Origin: Phormidium ambiguum IAM M-71
Lineage (GTDB): Bacteria > Cyanobacteriota > Cyanobacteriia > Cyanobacteriales > Aerosakkonemataceae
DNA length: 64,000 nt
Direction: 5' to 3'
Assembly: GCF_001904725.1 (NCBI RefSeq)
Contig: NZ_MRCE01000005.1
Span: forward strand, 128,269 to 192,268
Both the position numbers and the translations under genes were made by a program. The notes beneath the pieces are model-generated. The model was given only the letters and a program-made list of their open reading frames with translations, had not been told where the DNA came from and ran no database searches. Positions 1 to 8,018 of the stretch are shown here, one piece after another; the stretch's first letter is position 1; every line of letters begins with the position of its first letter.

Positions 1-1764
1 CTTTTACAAAATAGTGCTGATGCAATAATTGAAAATTTTGGAGAGGAGAACATTGGCAAAGGAAAAATTAAATTAGAAATTTTTCCAAACGAACGTAAAA
101 TAATCATTACGGATAATGGTATTGGAATAGAAGAGTCGGAAATCTCAAAAATACTTGTAACTGGGAAATCGTTGAAAAGAGAGCGCAATGTGGGAAAATT
201 TGGTTTTATGGGGTATGGTTTTACGTTCGTAGCTTTTCAAAGCGATTATCTGAAAATAGAGAGTATTAAAGATAAACTAAAGTCATCTAGAACATATAGA
301 GATTTATATAGGTTTGTGTATTCACGTTCAGACATACCTAACTCTGAGGAGGAAGAATTTGGAGATAAAGCCGAAAAAGTTAGCGATGAAAATGGTACAA
401 AAATTACTATTCAATTTCCACAACAATTTCCTGATGAAGTAGTAGAAGAAGCTCTTGCGGCTACGTTCAGAATAGCACAATCTGATGAAATGATTATCGC
501 CGTTCTTAGAACTCGTTCTATTGTTGGTATGTTAGACCCTGTTTTTAGTAAAAGTGATTGTTTTGAATTTAGCTTGAAAATCAATAACAGGCACATAGAA
601 GCCAAGACTGGCTATTTAACTATTAGAGAAGTAGTTAAATCCGTACTCAATAGCGATAGCCAATTTTATGATCGAATTACTCAATACGAGCAACTGGTTC
701 AAGCAACATCTGTACTACCAATTACAGCTCAAGAATTAGCTAGGAAAGCTATTGTTTTAGAAGAAAAAATTGACAATATAAAAATTGGGAAAAGAAACCC
801 TTTGGATGCTAGAATTATTATTTCTGCAACTAGTAAGTCTCATATTAATCAATTTAATGAACGCTTTAGAAATCAAGATGATATATCATTTGATTTTGAG
901 TTACAACACGGTTTGTGGTTATCAATTTGTGGTATGCCTGTAGGTATTTGCTTAGACTCCTTTGATCATAGTAATTATCTTCCTTATACAGTAATTGTCG
1001 ATATAAAAGACAAAACGATTAGAAAAGAATTAGATGCCGGGAGAAAAGGTATTAGCGCGTACAGAATGAATCAAATTGCTAATACAGTTTTAGAAATCTT
1101 AAAAGAAAGAAACTTTATTAAGTATCGCCGTTACATCGTTGGTGGTAGTGATAGTAGGATTAGCAATCCTCTTTACGATCCTAGAAAAGAACTGAACGAT
1201 AAATTAAAAGAAAAAACTTGGTTTAAGTCGGATTTGACTCAAAATTATCTTCCTCCCTTAGAAGAACAGGAAGTTGTCAGCCTTTTTGTAGAGTTAGTTG
1301 CAAAAGGAGCTTTAAAAGGTTATTGCCTTAAAGTCCTATCTGGTTATCAAGTTTATGATGGGCTTTACGAATATAGTTTAGAGCAAGCACATGAAGTAGA
1401 GTATTCAGAAAAAAATAAACTAGGAATCCATAGAAACATTTTTAATTCAAATGGAGGAAGCTTAAGAAAAGAAATTTTAATAGAATTTAAAAAGAACTTA
1501 AATGAAATATACAGAGATATAAATTCTAACAAGAAAGATATAAGCCACATTGATATATTAGTGTGTTGGAATGTTGATTTTGATAATAAAGAAAAGTTGC
1601 AGAAAGATAAAGGTGATGTTTTGACTGAAAAGGATGTTACTACTAATGTTTTTTACGGCGTTACACATCAATTAATTGGCTCGGCTCGTCAACAAGCATT
1701 ACCGATAATTGAACTGAAAAAAATTCTAGAAATCATACTTAATTATCAAGGTAAAATCATCTAA
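1..1764 (+). CDS. GHKL (HSP90-like) ATPase with putative C-terminal PD-(D/E)XK nuclease, 5'-truncated
   Basis: The reading frame is open from base 1, so the gene starts left of the window. The first codons carry the GHKL N-box (LLQNSADAI). They are followed by DNGIGIE at about codon 38 and a glycine-rich lid, GKFGFMGYGF, at about codon 65, which together define an HSP90/MutL/MORC-type ATP-binding fold. The C-terminal third has an Asp in YDGL (codon 453), then IEFK (Glu and Lys near codons 495-497), then IDILVCW. This spacing resembles a PD-(D/E)XK nuclease core; the nuclease call is inference. A TTG at 172 could be mistaken for the start, but the ATP-binding motifs lie upstream of it. The gene is A+T-rich and precedes a toxin-antitoxin island, so a role in defence or DNA transactions is plausible but unproven. 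Confidence 0.7.
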   Translation, partial: LLQNSADAIIENFGEENIGKGKIKLEIFPNERKIIITDNGIGIEESEISKILVTGKSLKRERNVGKFGFMGYGFTFVAFQSDYLKIESIKDKLKSSRTYRDLYRFVYSRSDIPNSEEEEFGDKAEKVSDENGTKITIQFPQQFPDEVVEEALAATFRIAQSDEMIIAVLRTRSIVGMLDPVFSKSDCFEFSLKINNRHIEAKTGYLTIREVVKSVLNSDSQFYDRITQYEQLVQATSVLPITAQELARKAIVLEEKIDNIKIGKRNPLDARIIISATSKSHINQFNERFRNQDDISFDFELQHGLWLSICGMPVGICLDSFDHSNYLPYTVIVDIKDKTIRKELDAGRKGISAYRMNQIANTVLEILKERNFIKYRRYIVGGSDSRISNPLYDPRKELNDKLKEKTWFKSDLTQNYLPPLEEQEVVSLFVELVAKGALKGYCLKVLSGYQVYDGLYEYSLEQAHEVEYSEKNKLGIHRNIFNSNGGSLRKEILIEFKKNLNEIYRDINSNKKDISHIDILVCWNVDFDNKEKLQKDKGDVLTEKDVTTNVFYGVTHQLIGSARQQALPIIELKKILEIILNYQGKII

Positions 1765-1793
1765 TATACATCTAATATAAATTGTAAGTAATT

Positions 1794-1871
1794 ATGCAAG
1801 AATGGATTGAAACTGCTCAAGAATTAGGTCGGGAAATTCCTGAAGCAAAAAGTAGGTTGATGTTTGTTTAG
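1794..1871 (+). pseudogene. hicB antitoxin remnant (C-terminal fragment)
   Basis: A 25-codon frame starting MQEWIETAQELGREIPEAKS and ending RLMFV matches, from memory, the C-terminal end of cyanobacterial HicB-type antitoxins (helix ending WIETA.ELG..IPEP followed by RLM). No HicB N-terminal domain and no hicA toxin are visible around it, so it is best read as a decayed relic of a type II toxin-antitoxin module. It lies 30 bp after the GHKL gene and just before the repeat-punctuated toxin-antitoxin array. Translation is doubtful. Confidence 0.55.
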
Positions 1872-1959
1872 TTGGTTAATCAGGAAGTGTGTTAGCTCAG
1901 AAAAGTGAAGCTATTTCTAGCATTCCCAGAAGTCATGCAGAGTCTAAAAATATGTTTGA

Positions 1960-2067
1960 GCAGATGCTAAAAAAATATGAGGGTTGCAGTTTTAGCGATC
2001 GCCTAGAACTGTGCGTGAGGATCGATCGCAGTAACTAAGTTGATGCTAATGTAGCAAAATATGCGAT
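1960..2067. repeat. Island repeat, copy 1 (about 110 bp)
   Basis: This is the first of three related copies (others at 2620-2730 and 3315-3423). The shared order is GCAGATGCTAAAAAA, TATGAGG, a TTTTAGCGATCGCCTA palindrome, ATCGATCGCA, CTAAGTTGATG and GTAGCA..ATGCGAT. This is the most diverged copy. It ends 44 bp before the BrnT start. I see no coding potential. Confidence 0.8.
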
Positions 2068-2111
2068 TTTATGAGCTATTATAAGTAGATACATTTTGTA
2101 TATACACATTC

Positions 2112-2396
2112 ATGCTGTTTGAATGGGATGAAGACAAAAACGCCCAAAATCTGAGGAAACATGGCATTAGCTTTGAAGAAGCGCAAGAAATATTTGACGG
2201 AATTGTTTTTACCGCTATTGATGAGCGTTTCGACTACGGAGAAATCCGAGAAATTAGTATCGGTGCAATACAGGGCGTGGTTATCGTCACCGTAGTACAT
2301 ACTGAAAGAAATGGAGCAATCCGCATTATCTCTGCCAGAAAAGCCACTCGACAAGAAAGAAAAACCTACTATGAGTATCTCGCCGAAACGACTTGA
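2112..2396 (+). CDS. brnT: BrnT-family toxin
   Basis: A 94-residue protein with the BrnT (DUF497) signature: N-terminal FEWDEDKNAQNLRKHGISFEEA, followed by the strand-turn elements DERFDYGE and the C-terminal RIISARKATRQERKTYYEYL. Family members are small RNases of the RelE fold that inhibit translation and are neutralised by BrnA. The length is normal and the core residues H17, R80 and the ISAR motif are present. The next gene begins inside its 3' end, the usual brnTA layout. Island repeat copy 1 sits immediately upstream. In the known system, the BrnTA complex represses its own promoter. Confidence 0.9.
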   Translation: MLFEWDEDKNAQNLRKHGISFEEAQEIFDGIVFTAIDERFDYGEIREISIGAIQGVVIVTVVHTERNGAIRIISARKATRQERKTYYEYLAETT

Positions 2397-2619
2397 AGAA
2401 TTAAAAAATATCCCAGAAGATGCCATTGATACATCTGATATTCCTGAGTTAGATGCAAATTTTTGGTCAAAAGCCAAATTAGTGAAACCTATTACTAAAA
2501 CAGCCATTTCTATCAGGGTTGATAGCGATGTTTTAGATTGGTTTAAAAGCCAAGGAAAGGGTTATCAATCTTTGATGAATGCTGTTCTGCGATCTTATGT
2601 TGAACATCAAAAGGATTAA
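2371..2619 (+). CDS. brnA: BrnA-family antitoxin
   Basis: An 82-residue partner of the preceding BrnT toxin. I start it at the ATG at 2371, which overlaps brnT by 26 bp. An in-frame ATG at 2311 would add 20 residues encoded entirely inside brnT and is less likely. The N-terminal half is polar and holds the toxin-binding stretch (ELDANFWSKAKLV). The C-terminal half, TKTAISIRVDSDVLDWFKSQG then YQSLMNAVLRSYVEHQ, is a ribbon-helix-helix DNA-binding fold typical of BrnA, so it should both neutralise the toxin and bind the operator. Its TAA is followed at once by island repeat copy 2. Confidence 0.88.
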   Translation: MSISPKRLEELKNIPEDAIDTSDIPELDANFWSKAKLVKPITKTAISIRVDSDVLDWFKSQGKGYQSLMNAVLRSYVEHQKD

Positions 2620-2730
2620 GCAGATGCTAAAAAAAATATGAGGTTTGCAATTTTAGCGATCGCCTAAAACTGTGGCGCTTTTGATCGATCGCAGTGGCTA
2701 AGTTGATGTTAACGTAGCAAGAGATGCGAT
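2620..2730. repeat. Island repeat, copy 2
   Basis: This copy begins at the base after the brnA stop and ends 35 bp before the stop of the leftward RelE/ParE gene. It is very close to copy 3 (shared AAAACTGTGGCGCTTTTGATCG and TTAACGTAGCAAGAGATGCG segments). It contains TTTTAG..CTAAAA around GCGATCGC, and GCTAAGTT-N6-AACGTAGC, an 8-bp stem with one mismatch. Confidence 0.85.
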
Positions 2731-2764
2731 CTGTAAATGTTCTATATCCTAATCAAAATCATCG

Positions 2765-3016
2765 CTATTTATATACATCTCCACGAGAACCAATAGCCGT
2801 AACAACATATAATTGATTCTCCGTATCTTCTCTAAACAATACGCGATATTTACCTACCCGCAACCGTAACTCAGGACGACCTTTTAATGACTTAATATCA
2901 AGTACAGTAGGATTGCTAATTAAAGTATCTAAAGCATTTATAATCCGAATTTGGTCATCTGGTTGCATTCGTTCCAGATAACGCTGCGCTGCTTTCAGGA
3001 GAATATAATCAGTCAA
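2765..3016 (-). CDS. RelE/ParE-family toxin
   Basis: An 83-residue protein with the RelE/ParE superfamily pattern: an N-terminal helix pair (LLKAAQRYLERM and RIINALDTLI), then LKGRPELRLRVGKYRVLFRE and the terminal strand VVTAIGSRGDVYK. Conserved features are KxLKG, the R-x-G-x-YR turn and the C-terminal RGDVY. Such proteins either cleave mRNA on the ribosome or poison gyrase, and the sequence does not say which. It is the second gene of a leftward pair and overlaps its antitoxin by 8 bp. Repeat copies 2 and 3 flank the pair. Confidence 0.85.
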   Translation of the reverse strand: MTDYILLKAAQRYLERMQPDDQIRIINALDTLISNPTVLDIKSLKGRPELRLRVGKYRVLFREDTENQLYVVTAIGSRGDVYK

Positions 3017-3254
3017 AATTTTCTCCTAACAGCCTTTGTTTTAGTTCTTTTGAAGATATGCCGTGATCGCGCCCTGCCAAATAATCTTCCCAAGCTGCTT
3101 CGCTTTCTGCTATTTCTTCAGTTGTCATTACTTCAGCATCTTCTTCCACTTCTTCAGAAACGTTGACTATGGTTTTTAATTCTTCTAATAACCTGAATTT
3201 GTCTGTAAGAGTTAGACTTTTAACTTGAGTGAGTATGTCTTCATAAGTAGGCAT
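3009..3254 (-). CDS. Antitoxin of the RelE/ParE-like pair
   Basis: An 81-residue acidic protein, first gene of the leftward pair. The N-terminal half (YEDILTQVKSLTLTDKFRLLEELKTIV) looks like a short helical DNA-binding or dimerisation unit. The C-terminal half is strongly acidic (EEVEEDAEVMTTEEIAESE) and then ends in a helix, ELKQRLLG, as expected for a flexible toxin-wrapping tail. I assign the role from position: immediately upstream of, and overlapping, a clear RelE/ParE toxin. I cannot place it in a named antitoxin family. Confidence 0.75.
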   Translation of the reverse strand: MPTYEDILTQVKSLTLTDKFRLLEELKTIVNVSEEVEEDAEVMTTEEIAESEAAWEDYLAGRDHGISSKELKQRLLGENFD

Positions 3255-3314
3255 AATGCTCTTGCTGTAAATTTTATAAGTTGAATCTATTATACTTAAA
3301 CATTCAGCACAAAA

Positions 3315-3423
3315 GCAGATGCTAAAAAATATGAGGGTTGTACTTTTAGCGATCGCCTAAAACTGTGGCGCTTTTGATCGATCGCACTGACTAAGTTGAT
3401 GTTAACGTAGCAAGAGATGCGAT
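3315..3423. repeat. Island repeat, copy 3
   Basis: This copy lies between the two RelE-type modules and ends 4 bp before the stop codon of the next leftward toxin gene. It is nearly the same as copy 2 from the GCGATCGCCTAAAAC block to AAGAGATGCGAT, with a few substitutions (CACTGACTAAG for CAGTGGCTAAG). No coding potential. Confidence 0.85.
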
Positions 3424-3427
3424 ATCA

Positions 3428-3712
3428 TTAATAAACTTCTTTACGATGAGCAATAATAGCGACAATTACCAGTTGTCGTTCATCATTGATTGAATAAACT
3501 ACCCGATAATCTCCAACTAGATATCTATAATATCCAGCTAAATCCCCTTTAAGAGCCTTAATATTTGGATGACTGCGAGGATTAATTTTGAGCATCTCAA
3601 AGCATCGATCTAACTTGCGTTGCAATTGAGCCGATGCTGCTTCAAAAAACTCTTGCGCGTCAGAACTAACAACAACTGTATATAAATCAGTATTTTCGTT
3701 TGAGTTGGTCAA
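3428..3712 (-). CDS. RelE-family toxin
   Basis: A 94-residue RelE-superfamily toxin. The visible pattern is YTVVVSSDAQEFFEAA at the N-terminus, RKLDRCFEMLKINPR, then IKALKGDLAGYYRYLVGDYRVVYS and a terminal strand ending AHRKEVY. The LKG, R-x-x-VGDYR and H-R-x-x-VY elements are the ones expected of RelE mRNA interferases. It is the downstream gene of a leftward pair, overlapping the antitoxin by 26 bp. It shares fold but little sequence with the toxin at 2765-3016, so this is a separate module and not a recent duplicate. Confidence 0.88.
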   Translation of the reverse strand: MTNSNENTDLYTVVVSSDAQEFFEAASAQLQRKLDRCFEMLKINPRSHPNIKALKGDLAGYYRYLVGDYRVVYSINDERQLVIVAIIAHRKEVY

Positions 3713-3917
3713 CTGGAATCACCTTACCTGCTGCTATATCTTTTTTCGCCTTGGCAAAAGTTTCTTGAAAGCCCGGAATTCGCAATAATTCTTCCGTTGC
3801 TTCATTGCTGTCTCGCTCTAATAAATAGGCTAAAAAGTCAACAGCTACAAGAAGTTTTTCTGCTGATAATTGCTCTACATATTCCTTTGCTTGATTGCGA
3901 ATGTCTGTATTATTCAT
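3687..3917 (-). CDS. Antitoxin of the RelE pair
   Basis: A 76-residue protein upstream of and overlapping the RelE-like toxin. The N-terminal segment (RNQAKEYVEQLSAEKLLVAVDFLAYLLE) is amphipathic helix. The C-terminal part (RIPGFQETFAKAKKDIAAGKVIPVDQLKRKY) resembles the tail of cyanobacterial RelB/Phd-like antitoxins that cover RelE. The function is inferred from operon position and tail pattern. Confidence 0.78.
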   Translation of the reverse strand: MNNTDIRNQAKEYVEQLSAEKLLVAVDFLAYLLERDSNEATEELLRIPGFQETFAKAKKDIAAGKVIPVDQLKRKY

Positions 3918-4115
3918 AGTGACTAAGCAGATAACTTATAAACTATTGTAACTACAAATTTGCCAAACAGACTATACCTATATTAGTAACTAACTGGAAA
4001 TTAAGAGCGATCGCATCGTGAAGTTAGTATGTTTATAGTTGCGATAATGCTACGCATCACTTTGCGATCGTATAAACCTAGAATTACCACTAACCAAGAT
4101 CATAATCTTAAAAAC

Positions 4116-4141
4116 AAAGGCATCCGAAATGGATGCCTTTT
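4116..4141. terminator. Bidirectional rho-independent terminator
   Basis: A perfect 10-bp stem AAAGGCATCC / GGATGCCTTT with a GAAAT loop, followed by T on the plus strand; reading leftward the hairpin is followed by TTTGTTTTT. It sits 28 bp beyond the stop of the leftward kinase gene and separates it from the toxin-antitoxin island. The remaining bases from 3918 to 4115 show no gene. Confidence 0.8.
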
Positions 4142-4168
4142 AAAAGTTAATTAAACAGAAAAAGTGAT

Positions 4169-5935
4169 TTATTTATATGTCGATCCATCAGGCATTGTTG
4201 CACCTTTCAAATTAGCTTCGCGCATATTTGCACCTTCTAGATTTGCATTTTGCAGATTTGCACCGCGAAGATTTGTACCCCGAAGATTGGCGTTACTTAA
4301 ATTCGCGCCTTTGAGATTTGCGCCGCGCAAATCTGCACCGTCTAAGTCAGCTTTGGTTAAATCGGCATTTTCCAAATAAGCACCTAATAGTTTAGCACCT
4401 GCTAATTTTGCACTTTCTAAATAAGCTGATTCTAAATCAGCATCGGCTAAGTTAGCACCTGCTAAATTTGCGTCTTTTAACTTAGCATTGCCTAATTTGG
4501 CACCACCTAAAAAAGCGCCTGTTAAATTAGCACCCCAAAAACTGACATTTTTTAAGTTAGCATTGCCGAAATAGACACCTAATAAGTGAGAATAACCTAA
4601 ATTTGCGCCTTCTAAATTTGCGCCTCTAAAGTTTACAAATCCGCCTAATTTCGCACCCCAAAGATTGGCATTACGTAAGTCAGCGCCTTCTAGTTTGGCG
4701 GATAATAAGTTGGCGTAACCTAAATTTGCGCCTTCTAAATTGGTATTTTTCAAATTAGCTTCTTGGAGATTAGCACCTGCTAGGGAAGCGCGTTCTAAGT
4801 TAGCATTTTCCAAGTTAGAATTTACTAAAATAGCGCCTTTTAATGCAGCGTTTTCTAAGTTTGCGCCTACTAAATAGGTATTTCCTAACTCACATTGGGG
4901 ACATTGACGGGTTTTTAGCAGCAAATCTATCATTGATTGCTTGCTGTTGTATACTTGGTCTTTGAGTTGAAAGTTTAGCTGTTTGAGGCGATTATTTTCG
5001 GCTGTTACTTTGGAATATGTTGCTAGAGAAAAGCTAAGTAAGGAAAAAGCGCCAAAAGCTAGTGCTGGAATTGCTCTTTTGTGAAATTTTACGGCAGAGG
5101 AAGTTTCTTTGGTAGAGTAGTGGGGAAGTACGTCAATAGATTGAAGAACTTCTAACGCATCTTGAGCATTATCAAAGCGATCGTTCAAATTTGGCGCAAC
5201 TATTTCTTCTAACCATTCAATAAATTCTGGGTTTAGTTGCGACACCAAATGTTTAAAATTAATCTGATAATGGTCATCGATTAAGTTACCAATCTGGGTT
5301 GATTTGGTTTGAGTTAATAAGCAAATTAGGGTAGCACCTAAACTGTAAAGATCCGAAGCTTCTGTTAATTGACGATTAAATAATTGTTCCGGTGGCATGA
5401 AGCCTAGCGTACCTTTAACGGCACTGCTAATTGCTACTTCACCGCTACCAATGTGAGCAAAACCAAAGTCTACTAGGTAAACTTTGAATTCATTTTGGCG
5501 ATCGACCAAAATATTCTCTGGTTTTATGTCTCGATGGATAATCGGTGGATTTTGTTCTTGCAAGTATACTAAAACTTCCAAAATCGCAATCGCAATTTCT
5601 TTAACTTCTTTCGGATTAAAGTGACGTGGTTGCCCTAAAGATGGCGCTTGTTTATACTCTTGAACTAAACAAAAACCGGAAGGCGTTTGGAAAGAGTCTA
5701 AATAGCTAGGAATACTGGGATGATTCAGATGACGTAATAATTGAATTTCTTTTTCTACAGTTTCATAATCTGTCCAACTAGCACCTAATTGGGCAAACTG
5801 AAAGTGTTTAATTACTACAGGCAGATAAGTTTTTGTATCAACTGCTAAATAAGTTACTCGACCACAGGAACGATTGTGGCCTAATTCTTTTTGCACTTGA
5901 TAACCTTGTTTAGAAAAATCTGGGAAGTTTTTCAT
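4169..5935 (-). CDS. Serine/threonine protein kinase with pentapeptide repeats
   Basis: Hanks-type kinase domain (about residues 10-270 from this start), one transmembrane helix (AIPALAFGAFSLLSFSLATY), a short coiled segment, then about 45 pentapeptide A(D/N)LxX units to the end. Catalytic elements are complete: the VVIK lysine, the HRDIKPEN loop and VDFGF. Such SpkB-like kinases phosphorylate Ser/Thr on the cytoplasmic side, and the beta-helical repeat tail would lie across the membrane or act as a scaffold. I prefer the ATG at 5935 (MKNFPDFSKQGYQV); an in-frame GTG at 5968 would add 11 residues. Within the repeats a CxxC pair (QCPQCELGN) precedes the first unit. The gene stands alone with a strong terminator. 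No substrate can be inferred. Confidence 0.9.
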   Translation of the reverse strand: MKNFPDFSKQGYQVQKELGHNRSCGRVTYLAVDTKTYLPVVIKHFQFAQLGASWTDYETVEKEIQLLRHLNHPSIPSYLDSFQTPSGFCLVQEYKQAPSLGQPRHFNPKEVKEIAIAILEVLVYLQEQNPPIIHRDIKPENILVDRQNEFKVYLVDFGFAHIGSGEVAISSAVKGTLGFMPPEQLFNRQLTEASDLYSLGATLICLLTQTKSTQIGNLIDDHYQINFKHLVSQLNPEFIEWLEEIVAPNLNDRFDNAQDALEVLQSIDVLPHYSTKETSSAVKFHKRAIPALAFGAFSLLSFSLATYSKVTAENNRLKQLNFQLKDQVYNSKQSMIDLLLKTRQCPQCELGNTYLVGANLENAALKGAILVNSNLENANLERASLAGANLQEANLKNTNLEGANLGYANLLSAKLEGADLRNANLWGAKLGGFVNFRGANLEGANLGYSHLLGVYFGNANLKNVSFWGANLTGAFLGGAKLGNAKLKDANLAGANLADADLESAYLESAKLAGAKLLGAYLENADLTKADLDGADLRGANLKGANLSNANLRGTNLRGANLQNANLEGANMREANLKGATMPDGSTYK

Positions 5936-6307
5936 AATCTGACGAATCAATGTTGGGTTTTGTTTCACTAAACGTACTCAGGTAGAGGGTGGAAAAGGAA
6001 AAATTAAGGTGTCCTTTACTAAGAAAGCGAATAGCTATAGTATTAGTCAGATCGACACCCTTTAATACTACCTACGAGGTTAGCGACGGTCAGGTTTATA
6101 TTCCAGAAATTTGTAACTGACTAAGATTAGCATCTAATAAGTTGTGAGTTGAAATTCTATAGTAGATAACATTTTTCTGAAAAAATAGCGGATTTGTTAG
6201 CGTAGTATGTACGTTAGCAAGTGTCACTAATTTTCTCTTAATCTTAAAATCTCTAACTAAAATTTTCTATAAATTTTTGTTTATCTGTAGCTAGTTTAAC
6301 AAGTGTC
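5936..6307. other. Intergenic region, A+T-rich
   Basis: This stretch lies between two leftward genes: upstream of the kinase gene and downstream of pepA. It is A+T-rich, no reading frame is convincing, and I see no clear operator. It should hold the kinase promoter. The pepA 3' palindrome begins at 6308. Confidence 0.5.
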
Positions 6308-6340
6308 AGATCCCCGACTTCTTCAAGAAGTCGGGGATCT
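6308..6340. repeat. 33-bp palindromic repeat, copy 1
   Basis: AGATCCCCGACTTCTT, one loop base, then its exact reverse complement. It lies 28 bp past the pepA stop codon (pepA reads leftward). Further copies are at 23860, 35522 and, in a variant form, at 47192; every one follows a stop codon. It may act as a transcript 3' end or REP-like element. Confidence 0.85.
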
Positions 6341-6368
6341 ATGATCTATAAAGTTTTGCCGATTTAGA

Positions 6369-7841
6369 TTAATTGAGTACCCAATTAACTAAGGTGCGTA
6401 CACCGTATCCAGTGGCACCAGCATTGTTGTAACCACTTTCTTTTTCTGTCCAAACAGGGCCAGCAACGTCTAAATGTGCCCAAGGCGTGTCTTTGACGAA
6501 TTGTTTGAGGAATAAAGCGGCAGTGATCGAACCACCTGCGCGAGGGCCTGTATTTTTCATATCTGCGATTAAGGATTTTAGGCCATCGAAGTATTTTTCT
6601 TCCATTGGCATTCGCCAGATTTTTTCCCCGGATGTTTGGGCGGCGGCGAGTAATTGATTTGCTACGTTATCGTCAGGACTCCACAAACCTGCGATATCAT
6701 CACCCAAAGCAATGACACAAGCACCTGTGAGGGTGGCTAGGTCAACGATCGCATCCACACCCAATTTATCGGCAAAGACCAACGCATCGGCTAAAGTTAA
6801 GCGTCCTTCAGCGTCGGTGTTGTTCACTTCAATAGTTTTCCCGTTGGAAGCTGTCAAAACATCGCCGGGGTGGATAGCACGACCGCTAATCATATTTTCG
6901 GTGGCGGCGGAAATGAAGTGAACTTCCACATCTGGTTTTAATTGAGCGATCGCTTTTGCTGCACCCAAAGTTGCCGCAGCACCACCCATGTCAATTTTCA
7001 TCATTTCGATGCCGCTGCCAGCACCTTTAATATTTAAACCGCCAGAATCGAAAGTCAAACCTTTACCAATAATTGCCAATTTCTTCCGGGGAGTTCCTTC
7101 TGGCTTATAAGTAAGATGAATAAACTTAGGTGGTAACTCAGAAGCTTGGGCTACACCTAAAAAAGCTCCCATACCTAGTTTTTCACAATCTTCCTTTTCC
7201 AAAATTTCGGCGATTAAACCATATTCGTTGGCTAAACTTTGGGCTAGCTCTGCCAAAGTTACTGGAGTGACAGCATTAGCTGGTGCTGCTACTAATTCCC
7301 GGGCTAAGTTAACGCCAGAAGTGATTTTTTTGGCTCGATCGATCGCCACTTCTTCACCAGCTAATCCGATTAAATCAATCTGTTCTAGTGATAAACCTTT
7401 ATCCTCTGATTCAGATTTAAATCGATGATCTTGGTAAAGGGCTAATTCCACACCTTCGACGATCGCACTAGTCGTTAAACTTGGGTTATTTTGCCACACT
7501 GGTAAACTAATTCCCAGCGTTTTGCATTTTTCTTTTTTAGCTAATCGAGCAATTGTTGCTGCTGCTAGCCTGACATTGTTTAATTGTAATTCTTCAGCTT
7601 TACCTAAGCCCACCAAGATTAACTTCCGAACCGGACTATTAACACCAACTCTAGTGGCAGCACTACTATTGGCTTTGCCCTTAAATTCCGTTTCCGCAAT
7701 TAATTCTTGCAAAACCCCAGAAAATTTTTGATCTAGATCGGCTAATTCTCCGGTTAACTCTACCGCATCTTCAAAAAATCCAATTGCCAGTCCATCTCCA
7801 GACCAGTCTAAACGCGGAGTATTGCTAGCTCGAAATTCCAT
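6369..7841 (-). CDS. pepA: Leucyl aminopeptidase (M17 family)
   Basis: A 490-residue cytosolic metallo-exopeptidase that removes N-terminal residues, especially leucine, from peptides. The C-terminal catalytic domain is intact: [14 protein letters not shown] supplies the metal-binding Lys and Asp, KIDMGGAA the second Asp, and [14 protein letters not shown] the signature Asp, Glu and Arg. The N-terminal half is the macro-like regulatory domain of the hexameric family. Length is typical. It is divergent from the lytic transglycosylase gene, with about 180 bp of shared promoter region. A 33-bp palindrome follows its stop. Confidence 0.97.
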   Translation of the reverse strand: MEFRASNTPRLDWSGDGLAIGFFEDAVELTGELADLDQKFSGVLQELIAETEFKGKANSSAATRVGVNSPVRKLILVGLGKAEELQLNNVRLAAATIARLAKKEKCKTLGISLPVWQNNPSLTTSAIVEGVELALYQDHRFKSESEDKGLSLEQIDLIGLAGEEVAIDRAKKITSGVNLARELVAAPANAVTPVTLAELAQSLANEYGLIAEILEKEDCEKLGMGAFLGVAQASELPPKFIHLTYKPEGTPRKKLAIIGKGLTFDSGGLNIKGAGSGIEMMKIDMGGAAATLGAAKAIAQLKPDVEVHFISAATENMISGRAIHPGDVLTASNGKTIEVNNTDAEGRLTLADALVFADKLGVDAIVDLATLTGACVIALGDDIAGLWSPDDNVANQLLAAAQTSGEKIWRMPMEEKYFDGLKSLIADMKNTGPRAGGSITAALFLKQFVKDTPWAHLDVAGPVWTEKESGYNNAGATGYGVRTLVNWVLN

Positions 7842-8018
7842 TCTGCGTATACCACCTATTTAGTACCTGTACCAGTATCGATCAAATTGAGGTATGTTTA
7901 CTCTCTACCCGAAGAAACTACGATCGTGTAAACTTACTCCAATCTTGTTTTTTGAATTTGGGATATTGAAGGTAGAATCAAAACAAGATGCTGTGATTGT
8001 GGGCTGCGAGAATTAAAG

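Noticed and set aside
4190-4890. Short-period repeats of AAATTTGC/TTAGCACC type
   Set aside because: They are the 15-bp codon periodicity of the pentapeptide repeats in the kinase gene.
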